A stretch of 64,000 nt of DNA from Bog-366 sp964501985 (lineage in GTDB: Bacteria; Acidobacteriota; Terriglobia; UBA7540): assembly GCA_964501985.1 (NCBI GenBank), contig CAZCVY010000001.1, positions 1 to 64,000 of the forward strand, given 5' to 3'. Positions 51,607 to 60,653 of the stretch are shown piece after piece. The notes under the pieces are model-generated. The model saw nothing but the letters and a program-made list of their open reading frames with translations. It had not been told where the DNA came from and did not search any database. The translations under genes were made by a program, and so were the position numbers. Positions within the stretch are counted from its first letter, which is position 1. Each line of letters opens with the position of its first letter.

Positions 51607-54600
51607 CTACGGTCGCTCCTTGCTGCACTTCCCTGGATCGATGGGTAAGCGGACGTAGAAAGTCGTTCCCTTGTCCACCTCACTCTCAAACGTTAATGTC
51701 CCTTTGTGCCGGTCGACCACCACGGAGCGGGCAATTGCCAGCCCCTGACCGGTTCCACGTCCCACTTCCTTGGTCGTGAAGAAGGGATCGAAGATCTTGG
51801 CGCGATGGGCCTCGGGAATACCGCAACCGGTATCAGCGATGCTCACACATATCGTTTCACCTTCCGAAAGTGTGCGAACCCGGATCGTGCCTCTCTCCGC
51901 CGTTCCCCTCACTTTCTCGTCGATGGCATGGGCGGCGTTCACCAGAAGGTTGAGGAAAACCTGGTTTATATCACCGATATTGCAGACCACCATGGGCAAG
52001 TCGCCGAATTCCGTCTCTACATCGGCCACATACTTCAACTCATTGCGCGCCACCGTGAGGGTACTGAGGATTGCATGGTTGAGGTCGGCCGCAGCCATCT
52101 CTTTGCCCTCGGGGTGAGCGAATTCTTTCATGGCGCGCACGATGGTCGCCACCCGCGTCACGCCGTCTAGAGTTTGCGTCAAGGCCTTGGGGATTTCTTC
52201 CAACGTGTAGGCGCAGTCAGATTCCTTCTCAACATTTTCCACTTCCTCCAACAGCCCAGGGCTGACGGAGCCGAAGCTCGCAGCGTCGCGGAGTTCCTTG
52301 TATTTGGCGAGCAGGGTTTGCAACCCCGCGAAAGACTCCTGGACGAAGCGCGTGTTATCACCCACGAATTGAATGGGAGTATTGATCTCGTGGGCAATGC
52401 CCGATGCCAGGCGGCCTACCGATTCCAGTTTTTGCGCGTGGCGAAGCTCGAGTTCCGCCTCGTCCCGTCCGGTGATGTCGCGCGCAATGCCCTGCACGCC
52501 TACGGGTTTGCCGCCCTTGTAGATCAGCCGGGGTTTCACCGCCAGCATCACCTGCCGGCCGCCCTTCGTGGTCACCTCCACTTCGAGGGTGAAGTCCGTT
52601 CCACCCGCCAGGAGCCGCTCACGTCCAACCTTGATCCGTTCCCAATGCTTGGGAACAACCAGTTGCTCCAAAGTGAGATGGGTGATTTCCTCGGCTGTAA
52701 ATCCCAGGACTTGCTGCCCCACTCGGTTAAGAGATGTCAAGCGTGTGTCCAGACCGGTGGTATAAACAATATCGCTGGCGTTTTCAAAAAGTTCGCGATA
52801 TCGCTCCTCGGAAGCGCGGAGGGTTTCCTCGGCCTGCTTGCTGGATGTGATATCGGAGAGTAAACCGTCAGCGTACCGCATGCCGTTTTTCTCGTAAGTC
52901 GCCACGGCCCGGTCGTGAACCCAGATCCATTCTCCATCCTTGCGGCGCACACGGCACTCCACATCGTAGGGGTCGCCCTTGACGAAGAGAGCTTCCAGTG
53001 CCTTTCTCACCCTGCCAGCCTCTTCGGGGTGGATGCTTTCAACGAACGCTGCAGCGCCCCGTCGATAGATTTCTTCCAGTTGGAAGCCGCTCAGTCTTTC
53101 AATATTGGGGCTAATGAAAGCAAATCGCATGTCGGCGCCCACCGTCCAAATGACGTCGGGGATATTGGAAACGAGCGAGCGGTACTTCTCCTCACTCTCC
53201 CGGATCTTTTCCTCCGCCTCCATGCGCTCGGTAATGTCACGGCCGATCCCCACGAGGCCCGTAACGCACCCTTGGGCGTCCCGAACAGGCACCTTGCTGG
53301 TCGAAAACCCGCGGTATTGCCCATCAGGTTGACGCACCCTCTCGATTCGACCAATGAGCGGCTGTCCGGTCTCGAAAACCTGCCGTTCATCCCGGAAATA
53401 AACCTCGGCGTCTTCCTCAGGGAAAAAATCGAAATCCGTCTTACCCACCGCTTGACGTGTATCGCTCAATCCCAACATCTTGGCGTGCGCCCGATTGGTT
53501 CGCAATAATCGACTCTGGCGATCCTTATAGAAAATAAAATCGGGAAGGTTATCCATCACGGTGCCCAACAGATCTCGCTCGTGGGCCAATTCCTCAACCA
53601 GGCGCGCCAGCTCCTGCGCGTGTTCCTCCTGAGCGGCCTTGGAGACTTCCAGATCTTCCGCATACCTCACCAGGTCGGACTCTGCCCGCATCCGGTCCGT
53701 GATGTCCTGATACAGGGCCAGGACACCCCGCAGGTCGCCGTCGATTACCAGGGGGACCCCAAAAATTTCCACGTCCACGAGGGTGCCGTTTTTGCGACGC
53801 CGGCGAGTGGTTGCATACGCGCCGCCCCCACCCAAGCACAGGGCACTAAGGGACCTCGCTTCTGAAGCCAGTTCCGGCGGAACAAGGATGTCGTCCAGTT
53901 TGGCGCCTTGGATCTCCCCGCGCGAGTAGAGAAAGAGCTTTTCAAACTTGGAGTTGGACATCTGAATGTGCCCCTCGGTGTCGAGGACCACGATGCCCAA
54001 CGGGCTGATTTCGAAAAGGGTGTTGAGGTAAACGGTGCGCTCTTCGAGGGCTCGCTCCGCTCGCCGCCGCTCGGTGACATCCTGCTTGACAGTTACAAAA
54101 TGGGTGAGATTCCCATTGGCATCTCGCACGGGAGTTATGGTCGTGTTATCGGTGTAAAGGGTCCCATCCTTTCGCCGGTTGACCAATTCTCCCGTCCAAA
54201 CCTCTCCGGCAAGAATCGTCTGCCAAAGGTGGCGGTAGAACTCCTGGCTTTGCTCCCCGGACTTGAGAATCCGCAAGGTCTGGCCGAGAACCTCCCCGGC
54301 AGAATACCCCGTCAAGCCGGTAAAGGCGGGATTGACCCAAAGGATTTGACCTTTTTGATCGGTAATGACAATACCATTGGCGGCGGCCTTGAGCGCCGTA
54401 ACTTGCAGGTTGAGTTGCCACTCAGCCTCCTTGCGCTGGGTAATATCGACGACGGTGCCGTCCAGGGATGCGCCGTCTTCGCCCTTCGGCCCGGTCTTTT
54501 GGATGTTGATCAGCACCCAAACCGGCTTGCCATCTTTGCGCTGGAAGCGAGCCTCGTAATTGCTCAGGCTTTCTTGTTCGCCGAGCTTGGCAATCATCCG

Positions 54601-57501
54601 CGCCCGGTTACTCGCATCATCCCAGAATTGGCCGACATCAGCGCCGATCAATTCCTGGGGAAAATCGTAGCCCAACATGCGGGCCATCGATTCATTGCAG
54701 TCCAGGATTCGACCCTCCGGCGTGGCGCGCAACACGCCGGCCAGATTGCGCTCGAAGAGGAGCCGGTAGCGATTTTCGGAAACCCTTAGCGCCTCTTCCG
54801 CCTGGACGCGTCCCGTCACATCCTGGGCCGTCCAGCGGATGATGGGTTCCTTCCCTTCCTGCCGGCGTAAGGTGTTGCGGTACTCGACGATTTTTCTCTT
54901 GCCGCTGGGGTTGGCGAGCACCATTAAACCCTCGGCATGACCCCGCGCGAGGATGGTTGTGAGGTAATCCGCAAACTCGCCGAGGAGTTCGGGAGGGACA
55001 AAGTCCGCCAGCGGGCGCCCCACCAACGCTTCGGCGGTGGGACTCTCCAAATAGTTGGCGGCGGAACGGTTGACGTTCAAGATCCGGCCTTGCGTATCAT
55101 GCGCACCGATTAAGAGGGAACTGGATTCCACCCAGTCACGGTAACGGTCTTCGCTCTCGCGCAGCGCTTCCTCCGCCCGCCTGCGCGCGGTAACGTCCTG
55201 GGAAACAGAAAGAACTGCTCGTCGTCCCCGAAAATCCAAGACTCGGAAATCAGTCTCCACCTCAACGAGGCTTCCGTCCTTAAGTCGATAGCGTCCCTCA
55301 CTGCGCTCGAGGGACTTGAATCGCAGCGCCTCAAGCCTGGAAACTGCCTGACCGGCGAATTCCGGCGCCACCAGGTCAGTAACTCGCATCTTGAGGAAGT
55401 CGTTGCGGGAGTAACCGCTCGCGGACGCCGCCGCGTCATTGACCTCCAGGTATTGCAAAGTTTCCGCATCGAATAAAAAGGTGGGTAGGGGAATAGAAGC
55501 AAACAGCGAGCGGAAATGCTCCTCGGCCTCCCCTAAGGTTTGTTCAGCTTGCTTGCGGGCCGTGATGTCGCGGTATCCCCACACTCTTCCCACGCTCTTT
55601 CCCTTGATCCGCTGGGGTTCCGAATGACGCTCGAAGGCTCGTCCATCTTTGCAGGCAATGAAGTCGTCGATCTGGGCCTCACGATCCCCGCTGATTTGCC
55701 GGGCTCGGGAGAGGAAGGCGTCCGGATCCTCCAGACGGACCGCAAGGAAGTTGAGCACCGACAGGTGGTCACCCGATTCCACTACGGATTGCGGAATCGC
55801 CCACATCTGCGCGAATTTCTGATTGTACGTAACGATTCGGCCGGAGGAATTTACCACCACAATCCCGTCGGCCGTGGATTCCAGGGTGGCGCGGAGGGTC
55901 TCCGTTTGTTCCTCCACCCGCTTCCGCAAAAGCGCCACCCACGTCGCGCTCCCAAGGAGGATGGCGGCGAGGACTACCAGGAGGCTGGCGATTCGGCTGA
56001 CCGTCCACCAGGAGGTGCGCTCGATAATGATGATGTCCTGGGGGGACCGTAGCAAGATTCGAAAGGCCGTCGGGTCCGGATATTCCGGGGTTTCGATCGA
56101 CAAAACGCCGGTTATCTCCAGGAGGCTGCCAACAGTTATGGCCTCCGTCACGGCCACGGCCGCACTGCTTTCGAGGCGTGCCGAATACGTAAGATCGCCC
56201 ATTTGGAGGGCCAGGACAAGGTTTTTATCCTGGATCGATTTGTCGATCAGTCGGCCTCGAATCTTGACGAGCTCCGCATCATGGCCGCCAGTCAGGCTCG
56301 TGGCGTGGGTCAAGTCCACTGGCGGTGGCAACGTACCCCGGCCTATTTTCCGAAGTATCGCATCTTCGAGGACAGGCTCATACTTGCCGGAAATGGGGAA
56401 CCCCATCAGATCCACACGGTCTCCCGGCTCGACGTCGGTGTTTTGTGTGCTCTCGACCATGACCCCGCCCGACTTGTCCTGGACGAAAACACGTCCGCCC
56501 GGCAGGTCAAGAGTCACAGTCCCCTGTACCCGAATCCGGTGGCCCGAGGCTCGACTTGGCGTGAACTGCATCAGGCTGTCCATGGGGGAAATCACGAGCT
56601 CATCGGGGCTGGTGCCCGCTCTTTCCTCAACGCGCACCTGCTCCATTTTCGGAACAAAAAGGTGCACGGCAACCAACTGCCGCTTTTCGTTGGATTCGGT
56701 TCCACAAACACCACGGACAACGACAGCCTTATCGACAAGGTCCTGGTAATTGGTCCCCTTCGGAGAATCACCGATCCAGGCGTCGAACTTTCTGCCGTCC
56801 GCCGCGATTTCCAGCACGAGAGAAGGGGTTGCTTCGCGCAAGTCGGGTTTAATCCATTGCCCGAGCCCAACGGAATGAACAATCCCGCGTACCTCCACCC
56901 ATTGGCTGTCTTCTCCCCCGGCAAAGAGCTCTTCCAGGGTAAAGCGATGAGCACTGGGTAGACGTGTCGGGCCCAGAACCTGAACCTGGGGTTGGTCGAC
57001 GACAGGGGCGAAATCTCCCGGTGCCGTTCTGCCATGAATCTCCGCCAAGTCGCCCGCGCGGACCTTCGCCAGCGACGGACTCCCCCAGAGGAAGATGCCG
57101 GCCGTGGAATCCTGAAGGAAGGTCACGCCCCACTCGGGCACGCTATAGGTGATGACTCCACGCAGTTTTACCGGATACTTCAGCCGGGATTGCTCAACCG
57201 GAAGTCTGCGGATTTGTGCGACCTGCGTCAAAACAGGTAGATTGCCCGGCGCGGGGGTTCTAGAGGCGGCGAGTATTTCGCTCGCCGCCAGCATCGAGAG
57301 CACGGCGGCCAGAATCACTCTGACCACCGTTTCGCCCCTGTAGAAGGCGGCCCACGAATGTCCGTCCGCTATGGGCATCGGGTTTGAACACTCATCCGCG
57401 GCCCCGCCAGCGTCAACCACCAGAACACTAACGGGCCAGGAGGCGGCTGCGGCAGATGGGTTGCTGCCGGGTTCAATTCCGGTTTTTCCCACAATACTCA
57501 T
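51607..57501 (-). CDS. Giant hybrid-length sensor histidine kinase with nine PAS domains
   Basis: 1964 residues from ATG 57501 (GAGAGG 6 bases upstream); the frame extends to 57588. A hydrophobic segment at about 59-79 is followed by an extracytoplasmic region of about 400 residues with repeated OB-like strands (VKLRGVITYSVPEWGVTFLQD; RIRVQGTVTLDLPGGRVFVQD; VKIRGRLIDKSIQDKNLVL). A membrane helix lies at about 497-520 (IASLLVVLAAILLGSATWVAL). Nine PAS/PAC units occupy 530-1690. HisKA has His-1704 in GIAHEINTPIQFVGDN, then HATPase_c (NLLVNAAHAID, DTGCGIP, GTGQGLAIA). No receiver is attached; the receiver-HDOD and lone receiver genes downstream are likely targets. Confidence 0.85.
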   Translation of the reverse strand: MSIVGKTGIEPGSNPSAAAASWPVSVLVVDAGGAADECSNPMPIADGHSWAAFYRGETVVRVILAAVLSMLAASEILAASRTPAPGNLPVLTQVAQIRRLPVEQSRLKYPVKLRGVITYSVPEWGVTFLQDSTAGIFLWGSPSLAKVRAGDLAEIHGRTAPGDFAPVVDQPQVQVLGPTRLPSAHRFTLEELFAGGEDSQWVEVRGIVHSVGLGQWIKPDLREATPSLVLEIAADGRKFDAWIGDSPKGTNYQDLVDKAVVVRGVCGTESNEKRQLVAVHLFVPKMEQVRVEERAGTSPDELVISPMDSLMQFTPSRASGHRIRVQGTVTLDLPGGRVFVQDKSGGVMVESTQNTDVEPGDRVDLMGFPISGKYEPVLEDAILRKIGRGTLPPPVDLTHATSLTGGHDAELVKIRGRLIDKSIQDKNLVLALQMGDLTYSARLESSAAVAVTEAITVGSLLEITGVLSIETPEYPDPTAFRILLRSPQDIIIIERTSWWTVSRIASLLVVLAAILLGSATWVALLRKRVEEQTETLRATLESTADGIVVVNSSGRIVTYNQKFAQMWAIPQSVVESGDHLSVLNFLAVRLEDPDAFLSRARQISGDREAQIDDFIACKDGRAFERHSEPQRIKGKSVGRVWGYRDITARKQAEQTLGEAEEHFRSLFASIPLPTFLFDAETLQYLEVNDAAASASGYSRNDFLKMRVTDLVAPEFAGQAVSRLEALRFKSLERSEGRYRLKDGSLVEVETDFRVLDFRGRRAVLSVSQDVTARRRAEEALRESEDRYRDWVESSSLLIGAHDTQGRILNVNRSAANYLESPTAEALVGRPLADFVPPELLGEFADYLTTILARGHAEGLMVLANPSGKRKIVEYRNTLRRQEGKEPIIRWTAQDVTGRVQAEEALRVSENRYRLLFERNLAGVLRATPEGRILDCNESMARMLGYDFPQELIGADVGQFWDDASNRARMIAKLGEQESLSNYEARFQRKDGKPVWVLINIQKTGPKGEDGASLDGTVVDITQRKEAEWQLNLQVTALKAAANGIVITDQKGQILWVNPAFTGLTGYSAGEVLGQTLRILKSGEQSQEFYRHLWQTILAGEVWTGELVNRRKDGTLYTDNTTITPVRDANGNLTHFVTVKQDVTERRRAERALEERTVYLNTLFEISPLGIVVLDTEGHIQMSNSKFEKLFLYSRGEIQGAKLDDILVPPELASEARSLSALCLGGGGAYATTRRRRKNGTLVDVEIFGVPLVIDGDLRGVLALYQDITDRMRAESDLVRYAEDLEVSKAAQEEHAQELARLVEELAHERDLLGTVMDNLPDFIFYKDRQSRLLRTNRAHAKMLGLSDTRQAVGKTDFDFFPEEDAEVYFRDERQVFETGQPLIGRIERVRQPDGQYRGFSTSKVPVRDAQGCVTGLVGIGRDITERMEAEEKIRESEEKYRSLVSNIPDVIWTVGADMRFAFISPNIERLSGFQLEEIYRRGAAAFVESIHPEEAGRVRKALEALFVKGDPYDVECRVRRKDGEWIWVHDRAVATYEKNGMRYADGLLSDITSSKQAEETLRASEERYRELFENASDIVYTTGLDTRLTSLNRVGQQVLGFTAEEITHLTLEQLVVPKHWERIKVGRERLLAGGTDFTLEVEVTTKGGRQVMLAVKPRLIYKGGKPVGVQGIARDITGRDEAELELRHAQKLESVGRLASGIAHEINTPIQFVGDNTRFVQESFAGLQTLLAKYKELRDAASFGSVSPGLLEEVENVEKESDCAYTLEEIPKALTQTLDGVTRVATIVRAMKEFAHPEGKEMAAADLNHAILSTLTVARNELKYVADVETEFGDLPMVVCNIGDINQVFLNLLVNAAHAIDEKVRGTAERGTIRVRTLSEGETICVSIADTGCGIPEAHRAKIFDPFFTTKEVGRGTGQGLAIARSVVVDRHKGTLTFESEVDKGTTFYVRLPIDPGKCSKERP

Positions 57502-57894
57502 GCGGCCTCTCGGCGGGGGATTGTGCAACGGCCACGGTGCGGCGAAGACACGCAGAAACAGCAGAGCCCGCCCTTTGACGGAGGGCACTTGGCCCCCATT
57601 TCACTTCCATCCGTTTCTATCGGTAGTTGTGCCTCGCAACATAAGGCATTCCCGCCGCGTGAGCAGGTTCTTAGGTGGAAGTACCGTGCGGGAAAGGTCG
57701 CTGGTCAGGTATCGCAAAGAATGCCGCGAAGTAAGGAATCGTAGAGCTTCTGTTCTCTAGGTCCGCAGCTCGTCTGGGGTGCTGTGGAAATGCGCGTATG
57801 TTCAGAAAAAGGTCGAATGCTAGGGAAAAGCCGCGGACCTCGAGAACAGATCCACGCTAAGTTTGATCGCCGAAAGGTTGATTGGGGCGGAGAA
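57502..57894. repeat. Spacer with 18-bp inverted repeat
   Basis: No gene in 393 bases. TCTGTTCTCTAGGTCCGC (57749-57766) and GCGGACCTCGAGAACAGA (57833-57850) are inverted copies with one mismatch, 66 bases apart. They follow the stop of the aldo/keto reductase gene and could end its transcript or mark a small mobile element. Confidence 0.65.
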
Positions 57895-58974
57895 TTATAC
57901 CCGGTTCTGCTCAAAGCGGAAAAAAAGCGACTGCTTTGAGACCGGCGCTGCGCGCTCCACCAGCTCTGCTCGTTGCTTGTCGCTGAGGGGAGTGAATTCG
58001 CGCGCGAGTTGCACGTTCTCCTCGAGCTGGGCAATCGAATCGCAGCCAACGATGACCGTGCTCACCGGATGCGACAAGGTATAGTACATCGCCTCGCGCA
58101 TTTGCAGGGTGCCGGGCGTGGGCGCCAGGACCATGCCTTCCCAGGAGTGTTGCTGCTTCTCGAGCGGCGGCGGAGTCCAGGTGGAGAGGAGGCGTCCGCG
58201 CGCGGGCACTTTCATTCCGATGATGCCCATCTGCCGTTCCAAGGCGAGCGGTAGCAGTGCTTCGCTGAAGCTATAGTGATGCGGGTCGGCGGCGTTCATC
58301 GCCATCAGGATGGTGTCGAAGGGATACCGCCGGATGCCTTCCATCAACGCGTCGGGCCGGTAATGCCCAGTCAGCCCGAAAAAGCGCACCACCTTCTGTT
58401 CCTTCATTTCCAGCAGGGCTTCCATGGCGCCGCCCTTGGCGAATACCGCGTCCACGTTCGCCACAAGACCGATATCGTGGAGTTGCCACAAATCAACATG
58501 ATCGGTGCGCAGCAGCTTGAGCGACTTCTCGATCATGCGCATCGAGCCCTCGCGCGTCCGCTCCTTGGTTTTTGTCGCCAGGAAGGCCTCCGCGCGCCTT
58601 CGCTGCATGACTTGCCCGACGTACTGCTCGCTCCAACGATCCGGGCCGCCATAGATCGACGACGTATCGATGTAGTTCACTCCCAGGTCGAGGGCGCGAT
58701 CGATGATCGGGACGGCCACGTCGGCATTGTTCGGCCGCTCGACCGCAGCTTGGCCGCCCAAGCTGAAGATGCCAACCCGGTAGCCGGTCTTTCCCAGGTT
58801 GCGCGTCGGCATCGAATCCGTGGTCTTCGGGTTCACCGGCAGCCCAGGGAGCGATTCCGCCGAATCCGCCCTGGAGGTTGGCGCGAGCAAAGCGCCGGTG
58901 GCCACGACGCCTGCCTTCAAAAAGTCCCGCCGGTCCCGCCTTCGCGGCAACTCGCGCTCATGCTCGCTCATCAC
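57895..58974 (-). CDS. Tat-exported aldo/keto reductase
   Basis: 359 residues. RRRDRRDFLKAGVVATGALLAP is a strong twin-arginine signal. The AKR barrel follows, with the catalytic tetrad visible: Asp and Tyr in YIDTSSIYGG, Lys in LATKTKE and His in LWQLHD. The nucleotide loop near the C-terminus (STVIVGCDSIAQLEEN) fits NADPH binding. Tat export of an NADPH enzyme implies the cofactor travels folded with it. It is divergent from the zinc alcohol dehydrogenase gene. Confidence 0.88.
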   Translation of the reverse strand: MMSEHERELPRRRDRRDFLKAGVVATGALLAPTSRADSAESLPGLPVNPKTTDSMPTRNLGKTGYRVGIFSLGGQAAVERPNNADVAVPIIDRALDLGVNYIDTSSIYGGPDRWSEQYVGQVMQRRRAEAFLATKTKERTREGSMRMIEKSLKLLRTDHVDLWQLHDIGLVANVDAVFAKGGAMEALLEMKEQKVVRFFGLTGHYRPDALMEGIRRYPFDTILMAMNAADPHHYSFSEALLPLALERQMGIIGMKVPARGRLLSTWTPPPLEKQQHSWEGMVLAPTPGTLQMREAMYYTLSHPVSTVIVGCDSIAQLEENVQLAREFTPLSDKQRAELVERAAPVSKQSLFFRFEQNRV

Positions 58975-58986
58975 GTCCTCCTCAGG

Positions 58987-59016
58987 GCGTCTCGTAGGGG
59001 TGCCCTTACGAGACGC
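58987..59016. repeat. Palindromic hairpin between divergent oxidoreductase genes
   Basis: GCGTCTCGTA (58987-58996) and TACGAGACGC (59007-59016) form a perfect 10-bp stem, with GGG/CCC continuing inside. The CTCGTAGGGG word matches the palindrome cluster at 14612-14965, so it is probably one REP unit; an operator role is less likely. Confidence 0.6.
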
Positions 59017-59158
59017 GATTGCGTGCGGCTTTGCCGCGCCAAGCCCCCAAAGTATGCACCGAATACCCCCCGGGGATGTAGAATTATTCTTGCTCCACTT
59101 CTTAGGGGTGTCCCAGGCAAGGCTTTAGTCTTACAAATTCTTCATAAGGAGAGTCATT

Positions 59159-60175
59159 ATGGCGAAGATGAAGGTGGCGCAAGTACCCCGGCCGGGAGGG
59201 CCGATTGAGCTGGTGGAACGAGAGGTGCCTCAGCCGGGCTTCGGGGAAGTTCGTGTTCGCGTGCAGGCGTGTGGCATCTGCCACAGCGATGTGTACACGA
59301 AGGAAGGCCAATGGCCGGGCATCCAATATCCGCGGGTGCCCGGACACGAAATTGCCGGAGTCGTTGACGAGGTCGGTTCGGGAGTGGTCGGCTGGAAAGA
59401 GGGCCAGCGGGTCGGTGTGGGATGGTATGGCGGCCACTGTGGTCATTGCCGCGCATGCCGGCGGGGAGAATTCATCAACTGCGAAACCCTTCCCGTGCCG
59501 GGGATTAACTACGACGGCGGCTACGAGGAATACATGGTGGCGCCTGCGGATGCCTTGGCGCTCATGCCGGAGGGTATCTCCGCGGAAGAGGCCGCTCCAT
59601 TGCTTTGCGCCGGCATTACCACCTTTAACGCCTTGCGGCATAGCGGCGCGGGCCCCGGCGACCTGGTAGCGATCCAAGGGGTCGGCGGACTGGGGCACTT
59701 GGGAATTCAGTTTGCCAATAAGTTTGGATATAACGTGGCCGCGGTCAGCCGCGGTGCGGAAAATGCCGCCCTGGCGCGAAAGCTGGGCGCTCACCATTAC
59801 ATCGACAGCCAAGCCTCCAACCCAGTGGAAGAATTAAAAAAGTTGGGCGGTGCGCGCGTAATCCTGACCACCGCGCCCAGCGGCCGCGCCATGACTGCAC
59901 TCATTGATGGCCTGGGAACGAACGGCAAGATGGTGGTTGTTGGCGCAAGTATGGACCCCATTGAGGTAACGCCCATCCAGCTCATCAGGGGCGGCAGGAG
60001 CCTTCAGGGCTGGGCTTCCGGCACGTCCGCAGATTCCGAGGATACGCTCAATTTCTCCGTCCTTACCGGCGTGCGGCCCATGATCGAAAAGTTTCCCTTA
60101 TCCCGCGTTGCCGAGGCTTATGAGAGGATGATGAGCGGCAAGGCGGAGTATCGCGTGGTCCTGACAATGTCCTAG
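59159..60175 (+). CDS. Zinc-dependent alcohol dehydrogenase (MDR superfamily)
   Basis: 338 residues from ATG 59159 (AAGGAG 9 bases upstream). Catalytic zinc ligands are in QACGICHSDVY and PGHEIAG; the structural zinc is held by the four Cys of GGHCGHCRACRRGEFINC. The Rossmann motif is VAIQGVGGLGHLGIQFA. The family oxidises or reduces alcohols and aldehydes with NAD(P). It stands alone, divergent from the aldo/keto reductase. Confidence 0.92.
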   Translation: MAKMKVAQVPRPGGPIELVEREVPQPGFGEVRVRVQACGICHSDVYTKEGQWPGIQYPRVPGHEIAGVVDEVGSGVVGWKEGQRVGVGWYGGHCGHCRACRRGEFINCETLPVPGINYDGGYEEYMVAPADALALMPEGISAEEAAPLLCAGITTFNALRHSGAGPGDLVAIQGVGGLGHLGIQFANKFGYNVAAVSRGAENAALARKLGAHHYIDSQASNPVEELKKLGGARVILTTAPSGRAMTALIDGLGTNGKMVVVGASMDPIEVTPIQLIRGGRSLQGWASGTSADSEDTLNFSVLTGVRPMIEKFPLSRVAEAYERMMSGKAEYRVVLTMS

Positions 60176-60183
60176 GAGAGATT

Positions 60184-60402
60184 TTGACCGACAAGAGAAA
60201 GCGCAGCAGGCGGCGGGAGAGCCGGACGCACATGGATCGTCGGATCGGCGACCGTAGGGCTGGCGGCATCCCGCCCGCGCCCGATACGCCTGCCAAGCAC
60301 GACACTGGTAAACGCCGGCGGAAGGCCGATCACAGGGCGCCTTCATTAACTGTTATTACGAAAACGCCGCGTAAGTCTCCCGTAAAACCTCGACACGCGT
60401 GA
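60184..60402 (+). CDS. Small arginine-rich basic protein
   Basis: 72 residues from TTG 60184, with AGGAGAG just upstream and only 8 bases after the dehydrogenase stop. The composition is strongly basic (KRKRSRRRESR, MDRRIGDRRAG, KRRRKAD) with no domain recognised. It could be a nucleic-acid-binding peptide or a chance frame; the ribosome site is the main support. Confidence 0.35.
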   Translation: MTDKRKRSRRRESRTHMDRRIGDRRAGGIPPAPDTPAKHDTGKRRRKADHRAPSLTVITKTPRKSPVKPRHA

Positions 60403-60410
60403 ATGAGGGA

Positions 60411-60439
60411 CAGGGCGGCGCTCGGACCTCGCCGCCCTG
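60411..60439 (+). terminator. GC-rich hairpin after the basic ORF
   Basis: CAGGGCGGCG (60411-60420) pairs perfectly with CGCCGCCCTG (60430-60439), 9-base loop. No T tract follows (GAGCCTTTCCCCC), so it may be a weak terminator or mRNA stabiliser before the rhamnose unit. Confidence 0.4.
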
Positions 60440-60491
60440 GAGCCTTTCCCCCAATTCGCCCACAGCCGTCCGCGAACCTTGATGACACTCC

Positions 60492-60505
60492 CATACTTGA
60501 GTATG
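60492..60505. promoter_or_regulatory. Inverted repeat upstream of the rhamnose operon
   Basis: CATACT-TG-AGTATG, a 14-base inverted repeat about 150 bases before the glycosidase ATG. A possible operator; no regulator gene is nearby. Confidence 0.25.
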
Positions 60506-60653
60506 ATGAGCACCGTTTTTTGGCGCCAATCAAATTGGTGTCGGCGAGTGCTTTGCGAGCATTGCTCCCTCGGGAAGAGGCCGCGCGTGGCCAAGCCGGG
60601 TCCGGAGGCGCCTCTTACACGTGAAACCGCAAGTGTTCTTGCAAAGGTGGCCC

